DNA of 64,000 bases from Sepiola atlantica. Its lineage: Eukaryota > Mollusca > Cephalopoda > Sepiida > Sepiolidae. The translations under genes and the position numbers were made by a program. Numbering within the stretch: position 1 is the first letter of the stretch; each line of letters begins with the position of its first letter. Below the pieces are notes generated by a model that was not told the DNA's origin, searched no databases, and worked only from the letters and a program-made list of their open reading frames with translations. Below are positions 1 to 11,750 of the stretch, one piece after another. The stretch is taken from the NCBI GenBank assembly GCA_963556195.1, contig OY744522.1, positions 36,888,483 to 36,952,482 of the forward strand, read 5' to 3'.

Positions 1-636
1 ATTGATGCAAAAACTCCTTTCAGCTGCGTTGAAACAGTTGCAAACAACGCTCTAAATCGTCAATACGTTGTTGTTTTTGATCGACTGTGAGCAAACGCGC
101 CACCAACTTTGAACAGATCTTTCTCATTAACAAATTTTTATGCAAAATGGTGAATACACTGCCTTGTGATATCTTCAACCTCTCTGCTATCTCACAAAAC
201 TTCAATTTACGATCAGCCTAAACGAGTTTGCGGACCTTTTTTTTATGTTTTCCAGGACAAATTTGTGCAACTTGGACATTCAGCATCATTTGTGTCTGTA
301 CGATCGCGTTTAAAGTCAGCATACCACTTTTTAACTATTGTCTCTGATGCAGCACAGAGTCCCAATAAGACTTATCAAACCATTGTTTTGCTTGAAAAGT
401 ATATTTCCCTATCAGAAAGCAATGCTTTATCAGCACACAAAATTCAGATTTTTCTATTGTTTTGAAAATTTGCAACAGTAGCTTCACTTAAATAACTGTA
501 AATTCTAAACTAATAATCCGATTGGGCTCAAATTTTGACACATGCTATTTGAAGGTTAGTAATTTATGAAAAAATTATATGGATTTTTAATAAGTGGTGT
601 CAATCTATATGTCAGACCCGGGACTTATCGAGTGAT
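1..636 (-). mobile_element. Mariner element, 5' part with decayed transposase
   Basis: On the minus strand the 5' terminal repeat lies at about 608-636 (reads GATAAGTCCCGGGTCTGACA), the leader at 470-607, and the transposase N-terminus from about 465 leftward. The paired helix-turn-helix region is recognisable at 205-20 (KISQGSVFTILH, LVARLLTVDQKQQRIDDLER), typical of mariner transposases. In-frame stops and frame shifts in the first 80 codons show it is inactive. The catalytic domain, if present, lies left of the window. Confidence 0.85.
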
Positions 637-784
637 GTTTTGAAATCACACAAAACCTGCTGAAAACATGGACTTTTTTAAATTATGGCCGACCCTGCCA
701 TACCTTTCCTACATCCTACCATTACCTTCTCTGCTTCGTTCCTTTTTTTAAATTCTTTTTTATGGAAATCGCTCCAGACAAGGC

Positions 785-1006
785 ATGAACCCACTTGATG
801 TAAGGAGCTAAAAAAAAATACTACTTCAAGGTAAAAAAAACTAGCCAATGATAAGCTTTAGATGGATAGATTCCGACCCAGAAAATAGCAATTCTTCCCA
901 CTTTGTCAGAAACATCGCTCATGGAATGTGAGGACTAAAGGACAAAATAAGAGAAGCAAGAGTTACAAGGCTGTCGAAAGTAAACCTAAGGTCCACTTTC
1001 TACTCT
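785..1006 (+). repeat. Dispersed repeat R1, copy 1
   Basis: About 220 bp matching 22793-22996 closely in the same orientation (shared blocks such as CCACTTGATGTAAGGAG, ACTACTTCAAGGT, GGAATGTGAG, GGTCCACTTTCTACTCT). Identity of the parent element is unknown. Confidence 0.75.
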
Positions 1007-1592
1007 CCTTTTCATGTACTGCTTATTTCTGTCCTGTTATCTATTTTCCTTATTCCATTTTTATTACTAAAACAGTTGTTTGTGTTTGCTCATTTATTGT
1101 ATTTTATTCGATATAGGGAACTAACTTCATCGGATGCCCACTTACCATTCGGTCAATTGACACACTGGTTATTTTGCGACTGGATTCAAAACCTGATTTT
1201 GAAATGAAGGAAAAAACGCAACTCTAGTAGCTTCTATTGAGTCCTGGGTGACAATGATTTTAAATGGCGATGAAAAGGCTACATTGCTTATAGGAATAAA
1301 ACAGTTCTTCGCTTTAACCGTAACGGGGGGGGGGGAATTCATTGGCATCCATCTGAATACACAAACGATCAAACGTTGAATGTGAAAAAGATTGTCATGT
1401 TCTACTTTTGGAGTAATTAGATTTGTTCCCTATCTAATCAAATGGAACCGAATGCAAAAAAGTCAAAATAAAACAATAAATAAACTCAGAAAGATCAAAT
1501 TCTCTTGAGACCAAATTCTGCTGACAGTTGAATTTTAACCAGGGTTGCAGAGTCAGAGGAAGTTAGAGATTTTGGAAGGAATCAGAGCTGGA
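1007..1592. other. Unassigned AT-rich spacer
   Basis: No gene or known element recognised. It carries a G10 tract near 1325; the last about 50 bp (AGAGTCAGAGGAAGTTAGAG) grade into the minisatellite. Confidence 0.6.
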
Positions 1593-4500
1593 GTTGTAAG
1601 AATGTTAGGAGTCAAAGTTGTAAGAATGTTAGGAGTCAAAGTTGTAAGAATGTTAGGAGTCAAAGTTGTAAGAATGTTAGGAGTCAAAGTTGTAAGAATG
1701 TTAGGAGTCAAAGTTGTAAGAATGTTAGGAGTCAAAGTTGTAAGAATGTTAGGAGTCAAAGTTGTAAGATTGTTAGGAGTCAAAGTTGTAAGAATGTTAG
1801 GAGTCAAAGTTGTAAGAATGTTAGGAATCAAAGTTGTAAGAATGTTAGGAGTCAAAGTTGTAAGATTGTTAGGAGTCAAAGTTGTAAGAATGTTAGGAGT
1901 CAAAGTTGTAAGAATGTTAGGAGTCAAAGTTGTAAGAATGTTAGGAGTCAAAGTTGTAAGAATGTTAGGAGTCAAAGTTGTAAGAATGTTAGGAGTCAAA
2001 GTTGTAAGATTGTTAGGAGTAAAAGTTGTAAGATTGTTAGGAGTCAAAGTTATAAGAATGTTAGGAGTCAAAAGTGTAAGAATGTTAGGAGTCAAAGTTG
2101 TAAGAATGTTAGGAGTCAAAGTTATGAGAATGTTAGGAGTCAAAGTTGTAAGAATGTTAGGAGTCAAAGTTGTAAGATTGTTAGGAGTCAAAGTTGTAAG
2201 AATGTTAGGAGTCAATATTGTAAGAATGTTAGGAGTCAAAGTTATAAGAATGTTAGGAGTCAAAGTTATAAGAACGTTAGGAGTCAAAGTTGTAAGAATG
2301 TTAGGAGTCAAAGTTGTAAGATTGTTAGGAGTCAAAGTTGTAAGAATGTTAGGAGTCAAAGTTGTAAGATTGTTAGGTGTCAAAGTTATAAGAATGTTAG
2401 GAGTCAAAGTTGTAAGAATGTTAGGAGTCAAAGTTGTAAGAATGTTAGGAGTCAAAGTTGTAAGAATGTTAGGAGTCAAAGTTGTAAGATTGTTAGGAGT
2501 GAAAGTTGTAAGAATGTTAGGAGTCAAAGTTGTAAGAATGTTAGGAGTCAAAGTTATAAGAATATTAGAAGTCAAAGTTGTAAGAATGTTAGGAGTCAAA
2601 GTTGTAAGATTGTTAGGAGTCAAAGTTATAAGAATGTTAGGAGTCAAAGTTGTAAGAATGTTAGGAGTCAAAGTTGTAAGAATGTTAGGAGTCAAAGTTG
2701 TAAGAATGTTAGGATTCAAAGTTGTAAGATTGTTAAGAGTCAAAGTTGTAAGATTGTTAGGAGTCAAAGTTATAAGAACGTTAGGAGTCAAAGTTGTAAG
2801 AATGTTAGGAGTCAAAGTTTTAAGAATGTTAGGAGTCAAAGTTGTAAGATTGTTAGGTGTCAAAGTTATAAGAATGTTAGGAGTCAAAGTTGTAAGAATG
2901 TTAGGAGTCAAAGTTGTAAGAATGTTAGGAGTCAAAGTTGTAAGAATGTTAGGAGTCAAAGTTGTAAGATTGTTAGGAGTGAAAGTTGTAAGAATGTTAG
3001 GAGTCAAAGTTGTAAGAATGTTAGGAGTCAAAGTTATAAGAATATTAGAAGTCAAAGTTGTAAGAATGTTAGGAGTCAAAGTTGTAAGATTGTTAGGAGT
3101 CAAAGTTATAAGAATGTTAGGAGTCAAAGTTGTAAGAATGTTAGGAGTCAAAGTTGTAAGAATGTTAGGAGTCAAAGTTGTAAGATTGTTAGGAGTGAAA
3201 GTTGTAAGATTGTTAGGAGTCAAAGTTGTAAGAATGTTAGGAGTCAAAGTTGTAAGATTGTTAGGAGTCAAAGTTGTAAGATTGTAAGGAGTCAAAGTTG
3301 TAAGAATGTTAGGAGTTAAAGTTGTAAGAATGTTAGGAGTCAAAGTTGTAAGAATGTTAGGAGTCAAAGTTGTAAGAATGTTAGGAGTCAAAGTTGTAAG
3401 ATTGTTAGGACTCAAAGATATAAGAATGTTAGGAGTCAAAGTTGTAAGAATGTTAGGAGTCAAAGTTGTAAGAATGTTAGGAGTCAAAGTTGTAAGATTG
3501 TTAGGTGTCAAAGTTATAAGAATGTTAGGAGTCAAAGTTGTAAGAATGTTAGTAGTCAAAGTTGTAAGAATGTTAGGAGTCAAAGTTGTAAGAATGTTAG
3601 GAGTCATAGTTGTAAGATTGTTAGGAGTTAAAGTTGTAAGAATGTTAGGAGTCAAAGTTGTAAGAATGTTAGGAGTCAAAGTTATAAGAATATTAGGAGT
3701 CAAAGTTGTAAGAATGTTAGGAGTCAAAGTTGTAAGATTGTTAGGAGTCAAAGTTATAAGAATGTTAGGAGTCAAAGTTGTAAGAATGTTAGGAGTCAAA
3801 GTTGTAAGAATGTTACGAGTCAAAGTTGTAAGATTGTTAGGAGTCAAAGTTGTAAGATTGTTAGGAGTCAAAGTTGTAAGATTGTTAGGAGTCAAAGTTA
3901 TAAGAATGTTAGGATTCAAAGTTGTAAGATTGTTAAGAGTCAAAGTTGTAAGATTGTTAGGAGTCAAAGTTATAAGAACGTTAAGAGTCAAAGTTGTAAG
4001 AATGTTAGGAGTCAAAGTTGTAAGATTGTTAGGAGTCAAAGTTGTAAGAATGTTAGGAGTCAAAGTTGTAAGAATGTTAGGAGTCAAAGTTGTAAGATTG
4101 TTAGGAGTCAAAGTTATAAGAATGTTAGGAGTCAAAGTTGTAAGAATGTTAGGAGTCAAAGTTGTAAGAATGTTAGGAGTCAAAGTTGTAAGAATGTTAG
4201 GAGTCAAAGTTATAAGAATGTTAGGAGTCAAAGTTGTAAGAATGTTAGGAGTCAAAGTTGGAAGAATGTTAGGACTCAAAGATATAAGATTGTTAGGAGT
4301 CAAAGTTATAAGAATGTTAGGAGTCAAAGTTGTAAGAATGTTAGGAGTCAAAGTTGTAAGAATGTTAGGAGTCAAAGTTGTAAGAATGTTAGGAGTCAAA
4401 GTTGTAAGATTGTTAGCAGTCAAAGTTATAAGAATGTTAAGAGTCAAAGTTGTAAGAATGTTAGGAGTCAAAGTTGTAAGAATGTTAGGAGTCAAAGTTG

Positions 4501-5556
4501 TAAGAATGTTAGGAGTCAAAGTTGTAAGATTGTTAGGAGTCAAAGTTGTAAGATTGTTAGGAGTCAAAGTTATAAGAATGTTAGTAGTCAAAGTTGTAAG
4601 ATTGTTAGGAGTGAAAGTTATAAGAATGTTAGGAGTCAAAGTTGTAAGAATGTTAGGAGTCAAAGTTGTAAGATTGTTAGGAGTCAAAGTTGTAAGAATG
4701 TTAGGAGTCAAAGTTGTAAGAATGTTAGTAGTCAAAGTTGTAAGAATGTTAGGAGTCAAAGTTATAAGAATGTTAGGAGTCAAAGTTGTAAGAATGTTAG
4801 GAGTCAAAGTTGTAAGATTGTTAGGAGTCAAAGTTGTAAGAATGTTAGTAGTCAAAGTAGTAAGAATGTTAGGAGTCAAAGTTATAAGAATGTTAGGAGT
4901 CAAAGTTGTAAGAATGTTAGGAGTCAAAGTTGTAAGATTGTTAGGAGTCAAAGTTGTAAGAATGTTAGGAGTCAAAGTTGTAAGATTGTTAGTAGTCAAA
5001 GTTATAAGAATGTTAGGAGTCAAAGTTGTAAGAATGTTAGGAGTCAAAGTTGTAAGATTGTTAGGAGTCAAAGTTGTAAGAATGTTAGGAGTCAAAGTTG
5101 TAAGATTGTTAGGATTCAAAGTTATAAGAATGTTAGGAGTCAAAGTTGTAAGAATGTTAGGAGTCAAAGTTATAAGAATGTTAGGAGTCAAAGTTGTAAG
5201 AATGTTAGGAGTCAAAGTTGTAAGAATGTTAGGAGTCAAAGTTATAAGAATGTTAGAAGTCAAAGTTGTAAGATTGTTAGGAGTCAAAGTGATAAGAATG
5301 TTAGTAGTCAAAGTTGTAAGATTGTTAGGAGTCAAAGTTATAAGAATGTTAGGAGTCAAAGTTATAAGAATGTTAGGAGTCAAAGTTATAAGAATGTTAG
5401 GAGTCAAAGTTATAAGAATGTTTGGAGTCAAAGTTATAAGAATGTTAGGAGTCAAAGTTATAAGAATGTTAGGAGTTAAAGTTGTAAGATTGTTAGGAGT
5501 CAAAGTTGTAAGATTGTTAGGAGTCAAAGTTGTAAGAATGTTAGGAGTCAAAGTCA
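1593..5556. repeat. 24-bp minisatellite, about 165 copies
   Basis: Head-to-tail units of GTTGTAAGAATGTTAG plus GAGTCAAA (24 bp). Because 24 is a multiple of 3, reading frames stay open: + strand (VVRMLGVK)n and - strand (LTPNILTT)n, the latter uninterrupted from 5578 to 1553 with an ATG in flanking DNA. Common variants are AATGTTA/ATTGTTA and GTTGTAAG/GTTATAAG. Higher-order duplication is visible: 2341-2700 recurs at 2821-3180 (20 units apart) and 2701-2790 recurs at 3901-3990 (50 units apart). Flanks are degenerate GAGTCGGAGTCGG-type sequence. Variants change amino acids freely on both strands, which argues for a non-coding satellite. Confidence 0.97.
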
Positions 5557-5689
5557 GAGTCGGCTTTTTAATCTCCAAAGAATCAATAAAGAGTATGAAT
5601 ATTTAAAGATTTTAAAATAAGGAGTCGGAGTCGGAATTTTTGGAATCTTAGGAATCAAAGTCGGGCCTCATATCTGCTGACTCCGCAGC

Positions 5690-7254
5690 ACTCATTTCAA
5701 CCACAGCAAAACTCTATGTGGAAGATGGGTTGCCAAGTGAAAAGTTTCGGCAATAGTACACTTTATAAACATGCATGTGTGTGTCCAACTTGCTGTGCCG
5801 GTCCAAAATTGTTTTTCAATTCAGTCAGTACTGCAACAAAGAATTTCTCTCTCCAAATAAAAACACAATTCTAGTTTTTTAAAAATTAACAGATATTTAT
5901 TTTTCTTTGAGGGTTATAAATGGTACTCTTGTTCTAAAGTTGAATAGCAGACTTGCAAAATTAAATTTTTGTTCGACCAAATCAACACATAAGTCCAACC
6001 CAACACAAACAGATCTTCTGTCTCAAAAAGCCACTAAAAGCCAACTGACTCTCAGATGCCCAACTCTAACTGACTGCTTCCCATCAGGGGGGAAGGGGGC
6101 TCTGACTCCCCTCCCCTGCCCATAGGCTTGAATATATGTGCTTTTGACAGCAATCATAGATTCCGGTTTTTCTCATTCATCTCCATTCAACCACTCAGGA
6201 GGACCACTTGAGATATTAGTCAGCTATATCTATGAACATCAAAGGCACAATCCCCAGGGGGTCCCAGCTATTATTCCTGGCAAAAACTGAAGTGGTCCAT
6301 AACTACAATAGGGAAACTCTTATCAGAAAGATATTATTTTCTCAAGTGAACAAATGGAATTCCGGGTGGCCCAAACTTCTAGATCAGACATATTTCCAAT
6401 CTTCTGTGTGGTCTCTCCCCTCTTTGTTAAATATTACTCATTCGCAGCAAGTCTGTCATTTGCATGCATGCAACACTAAACATGCAACCGCTTAGTGAAT
6501 GTTTACACTTTTAAAGTCAACCTAAGTAGCTGACCTAATTGTGAGGAATCCAGAATCTTTAACTATTGTTGGAGGTCCCTGAGAAATCAGTAATAATAGG
6601 GCAACATTAAACCATGCCGAAAGGGTCTTATTCAAGGCCGAAATAGCAAAAACACTTTGTGATGGGTGAAATCCTTGAAAATGGACCATGTAGTAAACCC
6701 CCTGTAATGACAAACAAGAACAGTCATAACTTAAGAAAGCTTTATTCGGCATAAACTGTCAGTACAATATTAGTGTTGCTTATTTATATTGTTAAGACAA
6801 ACAGGAGAGTTCTCCAAAGGGGAGATAATTTAGAATAGGGAAATTATTCGTAATTGTTCATTACACCCCCTTCCTAAATAAATAGGGGTTCAGATACTGA
6901 ACCTACTCCTTCCCAACGAAAAATGTTAAAATTGACCAAGTAAGTGACCATTTTAATGCTATATGCAATAGGGATTAATATTAAGAACTGCAACATATTG
7001 TCTTACGATTCTATCACTAAAAAAGCTGTATTTTAATCAAAACCACTTAAAATAAATTTGTTACTAATAAGTCACCACTTATTGAGGCCAAATCCACTCG
7101 AGGATAAGAGTTAATGAGATGAAATGATTGTCAGTTGAAAGATGAAGAATATTATGAGAGGATTGAAAATGGTTACTGGAATGAACAAACTTTGATTACT
7201 TATGGGGATTGTTTATGATAAGTATTTGTCGTCATTGGATTTGAAGATGACTGT
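5690..7254. other. Unassigned intergenic sequence
   Basis: Short ORFs without recognisable domains. No promoter, RNA or terminal-repeat structure that I can support. Confidence 0.6.
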
Positions 7255-7600
7255 TGTAATCAGCAGGGAAGCAGTCCCATGCTAATGTGTTCCACAAACA
7301 GGAAGCCCTTGTAAAGAAGCTCTGTTCTGGCATCCTGCAATCCCATTCTCCAAGCTTGATGGTTTTGAGGATTGATTCCGTTTAAATTAATTTGTCTAAA
7401 ATCCTTGTTGATGATTTGTATTCATTTTCTTCAGACATCTCACTTTCCTCCGGCCTTCCATCTCAAGGTTTCTGCATTTTCTTATCCAAAAGTCATTCCT
7501 CTCAACATGGCCAAACCAACATAGCCGACTGATCATCAGGGGCTCTGGTGTATTCAGCCTCACAAACAGGGTGTCAGAGTTCATATCTTGGGTCTGCTCT
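7255..7600 (-). mobile_element. LINE C-terminal fragment (family B)
   Basis: At 7584-7396 the minus strand encodes SRLCWFGHVERNDFWIRKCR followed by LEMEGRRKVR. This is the RLRWFGHVxR...VEGxRxRGRPRKTW signature found after the reverse transcriptase of many animal non-LTR retrotransposons. Truncated and decayed. Confidence 0.7.
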
Positions 7601-8740
7601 GCATATCCATTATTCTCAAGGCAAGTGAGTGAGGTCTGAGTGATGGCCCAGGACTCACCACCATGCTTCTAAAACAGCTGCTATATCTATTTCCCTGGTA
7701 GTGAGAGGGGTAGCTCATGATGTCAGTACTAACAACAGTTTGCGGAACTTACCCCAGGCTGATTTTACCCTAATAGTAGAGTTAAACTTGCAACCACCAA
7801 CATATCCCCAAGATAACAAAAAGAATCCACCACTTTGGGAGGGTCGTCGTCCAACTTCACCTCAGTGCAAGGTCGGTAGTCAAGTTGGTGTGCCTGCCCC
7901 AGACACCTTCTACACTCGTAGTTGGGGCTGATGCCAGCTTTTCGGACCTATAATGTGCAGTTTATGATATTCGATATGCAATTCAAATTCAAACAATCAC
8001 ATCAAGTAATTGACTCATCATTTTCTGCTGACAGAGGTGAGGTTAAATTCCATTGAGCTGTGATGTCAATTGGCCACTTGATATAGGAAATAGAAAATTA
8101 CTTTATGAGAAAATAAATTTGAATAATTAACATTTGAACAAGAAAAGGTAGAAAAAGTAATTTGGTACTAACCCTGACATGCCAAGCACCAAGAGTCATC
8201 ACACATCTGCCATTCCCAATTTTTGTGGCATTGAAAAAATAAGAATTCAAAAAGGGAAACAATCCAGTTGCAAATAATATAAACTCATGATTTCCTTTGT
8301 TCTATCCATTGGTCAATACAACCAGGATGATTGAACAATAATTACTGAAACATCTGACTCAGTCTTGTGAAACCAAAAATAAATCTCGTTTGGTCATGGG
8401 TAATAAAAAATCGACATAATGTCTTTTTTCTCTCCATTTTTTTTTAAATATCCTTATTCTGAGTCACACTGGGGCGTGGCAGATGTGTGGGCTTATTAAT
8501 GCCCAGGGAGCCAATTTTAGCACATAGGAGTGCCAGTTTGTATAGAAGCAGGAGAATTCTTCAGAACTTCAAAGAATAAGGGATTGGGAGGTCATCGGAC
8601 ACTTACTAGTTGATGTAGCCGTTTGGACCGGGTGCAATGTTGAAACTATAGCCATGTGCAAATTAATTGAAAAGAAAAGCTCTAAAAACAAAAAAAATCA
8701 GTTACTACGAAAATGTATTATAAATCACATTCACACACAT
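7601..8740. other. Unassigned intergenic sequence
   Basis: No recognised gene. 7690-7930 may be more decayed LINE, but no domain could be confirmed. Confidence 0.5.
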
Positions 8741-8746
8741 ACACAT

Positions 8747-8748
<2 letters not shown>

Positions 8749-8774
<26 letters not shown>
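8749..8774. repeat. (TA)n microsatellite
   Basis: Perfect TA dinucleotide run directly upstream of the palindrome. Confidence 0.95.
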
Positions 8775-8777
<3 letters not shown>

Positions 8778-8871
8778 ATGATAATAATCCAGGTGAAAAA
8801 TATCCACAGGGTGGTAATCCAGAGAATTTTAACCGGGTTTATAAAAAGTGCTCAATATCAAAATAGAGCTT

Positions 8872-9152
8872 TATATATGATAATTTTATTTACACAGACA
8901 TGTACAAAATCTGCGACACTGGCATGTCGATGTTATCGATCAACAGTTACTATAAACTGAGATCTCATCAGGCAGAGTTAGAATCCGATCTTAACCTCAG
9001 ATCATATTTGGCTTCATTCTCTCCAAATATGATCTGAGGTTAAGATCGGATTCTAACTCTGCCTGATGAGATCTCAGTTTATAGTAACTGTTGATCGATA
9101 ACATCGACATGCCAGTGTCGCAGATTTTGTACATGTCTGTGTAAATAAAATT

Positions 9153-9162
<10 letters not shown>
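8872..9162. repeat. Perfect palindrome, 140-bp arms with 11-bp loop
   Basis: The left arm 8872-9011 is the exact reverse complement of 9023-9162; the loop is CTTCATTCTCT. The outer edge of the right arm merges into a (TA)n tract (to about 9223). No coding capacity beyond chance. Either a young fold-back insertion or inverted duplication, or an assembly or sequencing fold-back artefact. Confidence 0.95.

Positions 9163-9223
<61 letters not shown>
9163..9223. repeat. (TA)n microsatellite
   Basis: TA run joining the palindrome to the repeat at 9229-9712. Confidence 0.95.
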
Positions 9224-9225
<2 letters not shown>

Positions 9226-9228
9226 CAG

Positions 9229-9706
9229 GTGCATTCCAATGACCAACTGGAACAGTAAATCCATAATCATACTTTTCATCTGTTCTTTCAATTTCTTAAT
9301 CTTCATATATCGTTGAACGACCGCAACCAAACTTTTCTTCTGTTCTTCCAATCTCTTTACTTTCATATATCAGCGAATACCTGTAATTCCTCTTTGTCTC
9401 ACAGGCGAACAAAGTTTTTTTAATATATTTATATTGTATTTTTTAAATTTATTTATGTTTATTTTTCCAAATTTTCTACATCTAACGCGCGTTTCGCAGC
9501 AGAATCAAGAGAAATACACAGTCTTTATCTTAACTTCATTTCTCATCAGAGAAAATGTTAATTCCAAAAGCAATAGGAAAAAAACACCTCGCTCCAAAGA
9601 CATGGGAAAAGGGGATAGAAAAAGTTCAAAATTAGCTCTTGACAAAGGTAACGGCAAGTCAAAATAAATCAAACAATACATTAAAAAACTCACATGAGAA
9701 ATGGTG

Positions 9707-9712
<6 letters not shown>
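9229..9712 (-). mobile_element. (TA)n-bounded Penelope-type repeat with hammerhead-like motif, copy 1
   Basis: Bounded by (TA)n on both sides and homologous to 25370-25722 (shared GCGCGTTTC, CAGTCTTTAT, ATCATCAG-type blocks). The minus strand has the hammerhead core CUGAUGA (9549-9543) and GAAAC (9495-9491), then GCGCGUU, which allows a two-bp stem III and a cleavage site after U at 9484. Short-stem-III hammerheads are known from Penelope-like retroelement terminal repeats. Stem II is poorly formed in this copy. Confidence 0.55.

Positions 9713-9760
<48 letters not shown>
9713..9760. repeat. (TA)n microsatellite
   Basis: TA run separating two hammerhead-bearing repeats. Confidence 0.95.
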
Positions 9761-9761
<1 letters not shown>

Positions 9762-10080
9762 CGTCAGTCTACGATCATGTTCTTTTATTTTTATGAATGC
9801 TTAAATTTTTATTGTCTTATGAACGTTTCGCAACATGTAAACAAAAGAAAAGTCTTTAGTTGTCACATGCTGCTCATCAGAGACCTTAGTTTAATCATTA
9901 AAATAAGCATACTGGTCCAAAGCAAAAAAGAAGAAAGATGAAAAACAGCAAGGAAAAAACATTCAAAACTCACACTGAAGAAGACCACTAGACGCATGTT
10001 ACTCATTGGGTCACAACCATTACAACTATTGATTCTACTTTGATTTTGTTTGAAAATCTATAAATACATATCTTTGAAGA
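9761..10080 (-). mobile_element. Related repeat with best-formed hammerhead-like core
   Basis: On the minus strand CUGAUGA (9880-9874) is followed at once by a nine-bp stem II: 9873-9865 GCAGCAUGU pairs with 9838-9830 ACAUGUUGC, with one G-U pair. Directly after it comes GAAAC (9829-9825). Stem III (CGUUCAU) is weakened by a C-A mismatch relative to copy 1. Probably the same Penelope-associated repeat class. Confidence 0.55.
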
Positions 10081-10239
10081 CATTCTTCTTGCATAACTTT
10101 ACTTCTATATTATTATTATTATAATTATTATTATAATCGTGCTAGGAGTTTTGACACAGGTCATCATCACTAATAATAACCGGTGGTTTTTCCCTGAAGT
10201 CTGAGTGACAATAAGTCTCCACAGATTTCGAGTACTCTC

Positions 10240-11682
10240 CAAATCTTTCGATAATCATTGCAAATGACTTTGCATTATCACAACAGCCGCTTACCATCTA
10301 TTTCTCGCTGGCAACGACCATTGGTCTTGCCTGGGATTTTAGTGGCAATAAGCCTCCCCAAGGTTCTAGTACTCTCCGTACTCTTCCAGTGGAGGTCTGG
10401 TTTGTGTTCTCTCTCCTCGGTCTTTCCATCCTCCTTGACCTTGCATTATTTCTATTGCAACTTCCATGTGACTGGTTAGCATTCGCAGTTTATGAGGGCT
10501 GGTTTCCGCATTCGAGGATTTTCCTTAAGATTTCAGTTTTTTTCACTATTGCTGTCCGTTGTATAGTCTCAGTCTTCCTTTTGATTCCAATTTCTCCCAG
10601 TCTTTTTCCCAGGTTTTTCGGGACTGTTCCTAATGCTCCTACGATTATTGCTATTATATTGATTTTCTTCATGTTCCATATTCCTTTTCAGTTCTCTGGC
10701 AAGTTCCGTGTATTTGTTTTGTTTTTCTGTCCTATTGATTTTCACCATGCGGGCTCCTGGGACAGCAAAATCTATTATTTGGCAAGATTTTTCCTTCTTA
10801 TTGACTATTATGATATCTGGTTTCTTTGCTTGGGTGAGTTTATCTGTGTGTACCTCCATGTCCCAGAAGATTTTGGGATTTTCGCTTTCTAGTACTTTTT
10901 TCGGTTTGTGTCTGAGCCATTTGTCTGAGTATTCAGAATACAGCTGTTTACACAGTTCTCAGTGTACTGCCTTCCCCACATCGTCGTGTCTGTTGTTGTA
11001 TTCTTTGTGGGCAAGTTTGCTGCATTCACTTATTATGTGATTTACCATTTCGTTTCTGTGTGCACAGAATCCACATTTGCTGTTTTCCTGGGTTTTGTCT
11101 ATCTTAGCTTTGATATAGTTAGTTCCAACGGCATTGTTTTGTGCGGCTGTTAGTAATGATTCCATTTATTTGTGTAGCTGTCCTTTTCATAGTCATGTAC
11201 AGGTGTTTTCGTGAGTTTCTTCTCTTGTTATTCTTATCAATCGTCCGTATAACTGTTTCTGTTCCAACTTTTCTCATCTTGTTTCTTGTTTCTCTGTTCC
11301 CTGTATTGTTCATTTTGACAGTGTTTCTAGCTGCAGTGATTAGCCGTTCTGTGATCTGTCTTATGTATTTTCCTAATTCTTTTTGTGCACAGTCTTCTAT
11401 ACTTACCAGTCCTCTTCCCCCATCTTTCGTTTTCACGTAAGTCGGTTAATATTATCCTGCGAGTTTAGTGCATTGTGCATGATCATTAGTTTCCTAGTCT
11501 TCTGGTCAAGATGCCTCAATTCTTCCTTGATCCAGCCTATGAATGGTCCAGCGTATCTTACTAGTGATACTGCGCAAGTTTTTATTCCTTTTACTAAATT
11601 CCTGTTGTATAATTTAGTTTCTAGAGGTTTTGTTGTTTTTCTCGGGTATTCTTTTCCAATCTTCTTTTTCATTTTTATTATT

Positions 11683-11690
<8 letters not shown>
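10240..11690 (-). mobile_element. LINE 3' half with zinc-knuckle and possible restriction-like endonuclease
   Basis: Minus-strand fragments in order: LDQKTRKLMIMHNALNSQD (about 11500), KDGGRGLVSIEDCAQKELGK (about 11420), a Cys/His cluster CGFCAHRN...HIISEC (about 11060-11000), and KPDIIIVNKKEKSCQIIDFA (about 10810-10750). The last resembles the PD...D arrangement of restriction-like endonucleases in R2/R4-type elements and is followed by a conserved C-terminal extension (GALGTVPKNLGKRLGEIGI). Several frame shifts and stops; inactive. The clade is tentative. Confidence 0.65.
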
Positions 11691-11749
<59 letters not shown>

Positions 11750-11750
11750 C
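11682..11750. repeat. (ATT)n microsatellite
   Basis: About 23 near-perfect TTA/ATT units. Confidence 0.95.

Noticed and set aside
1553..5578. 1341-codon minus-strand gene for a repeat protein
   Set aside because: Openness is explained by a 24-bp stop-free unit; both strands are open and changes between units are not biased to silent sites.
8654..9239. Short ORFs with YIYIYI repeats around the palindrome
   Set aside because: Translations of (TA)n and of the inverted repeat; no protein features.
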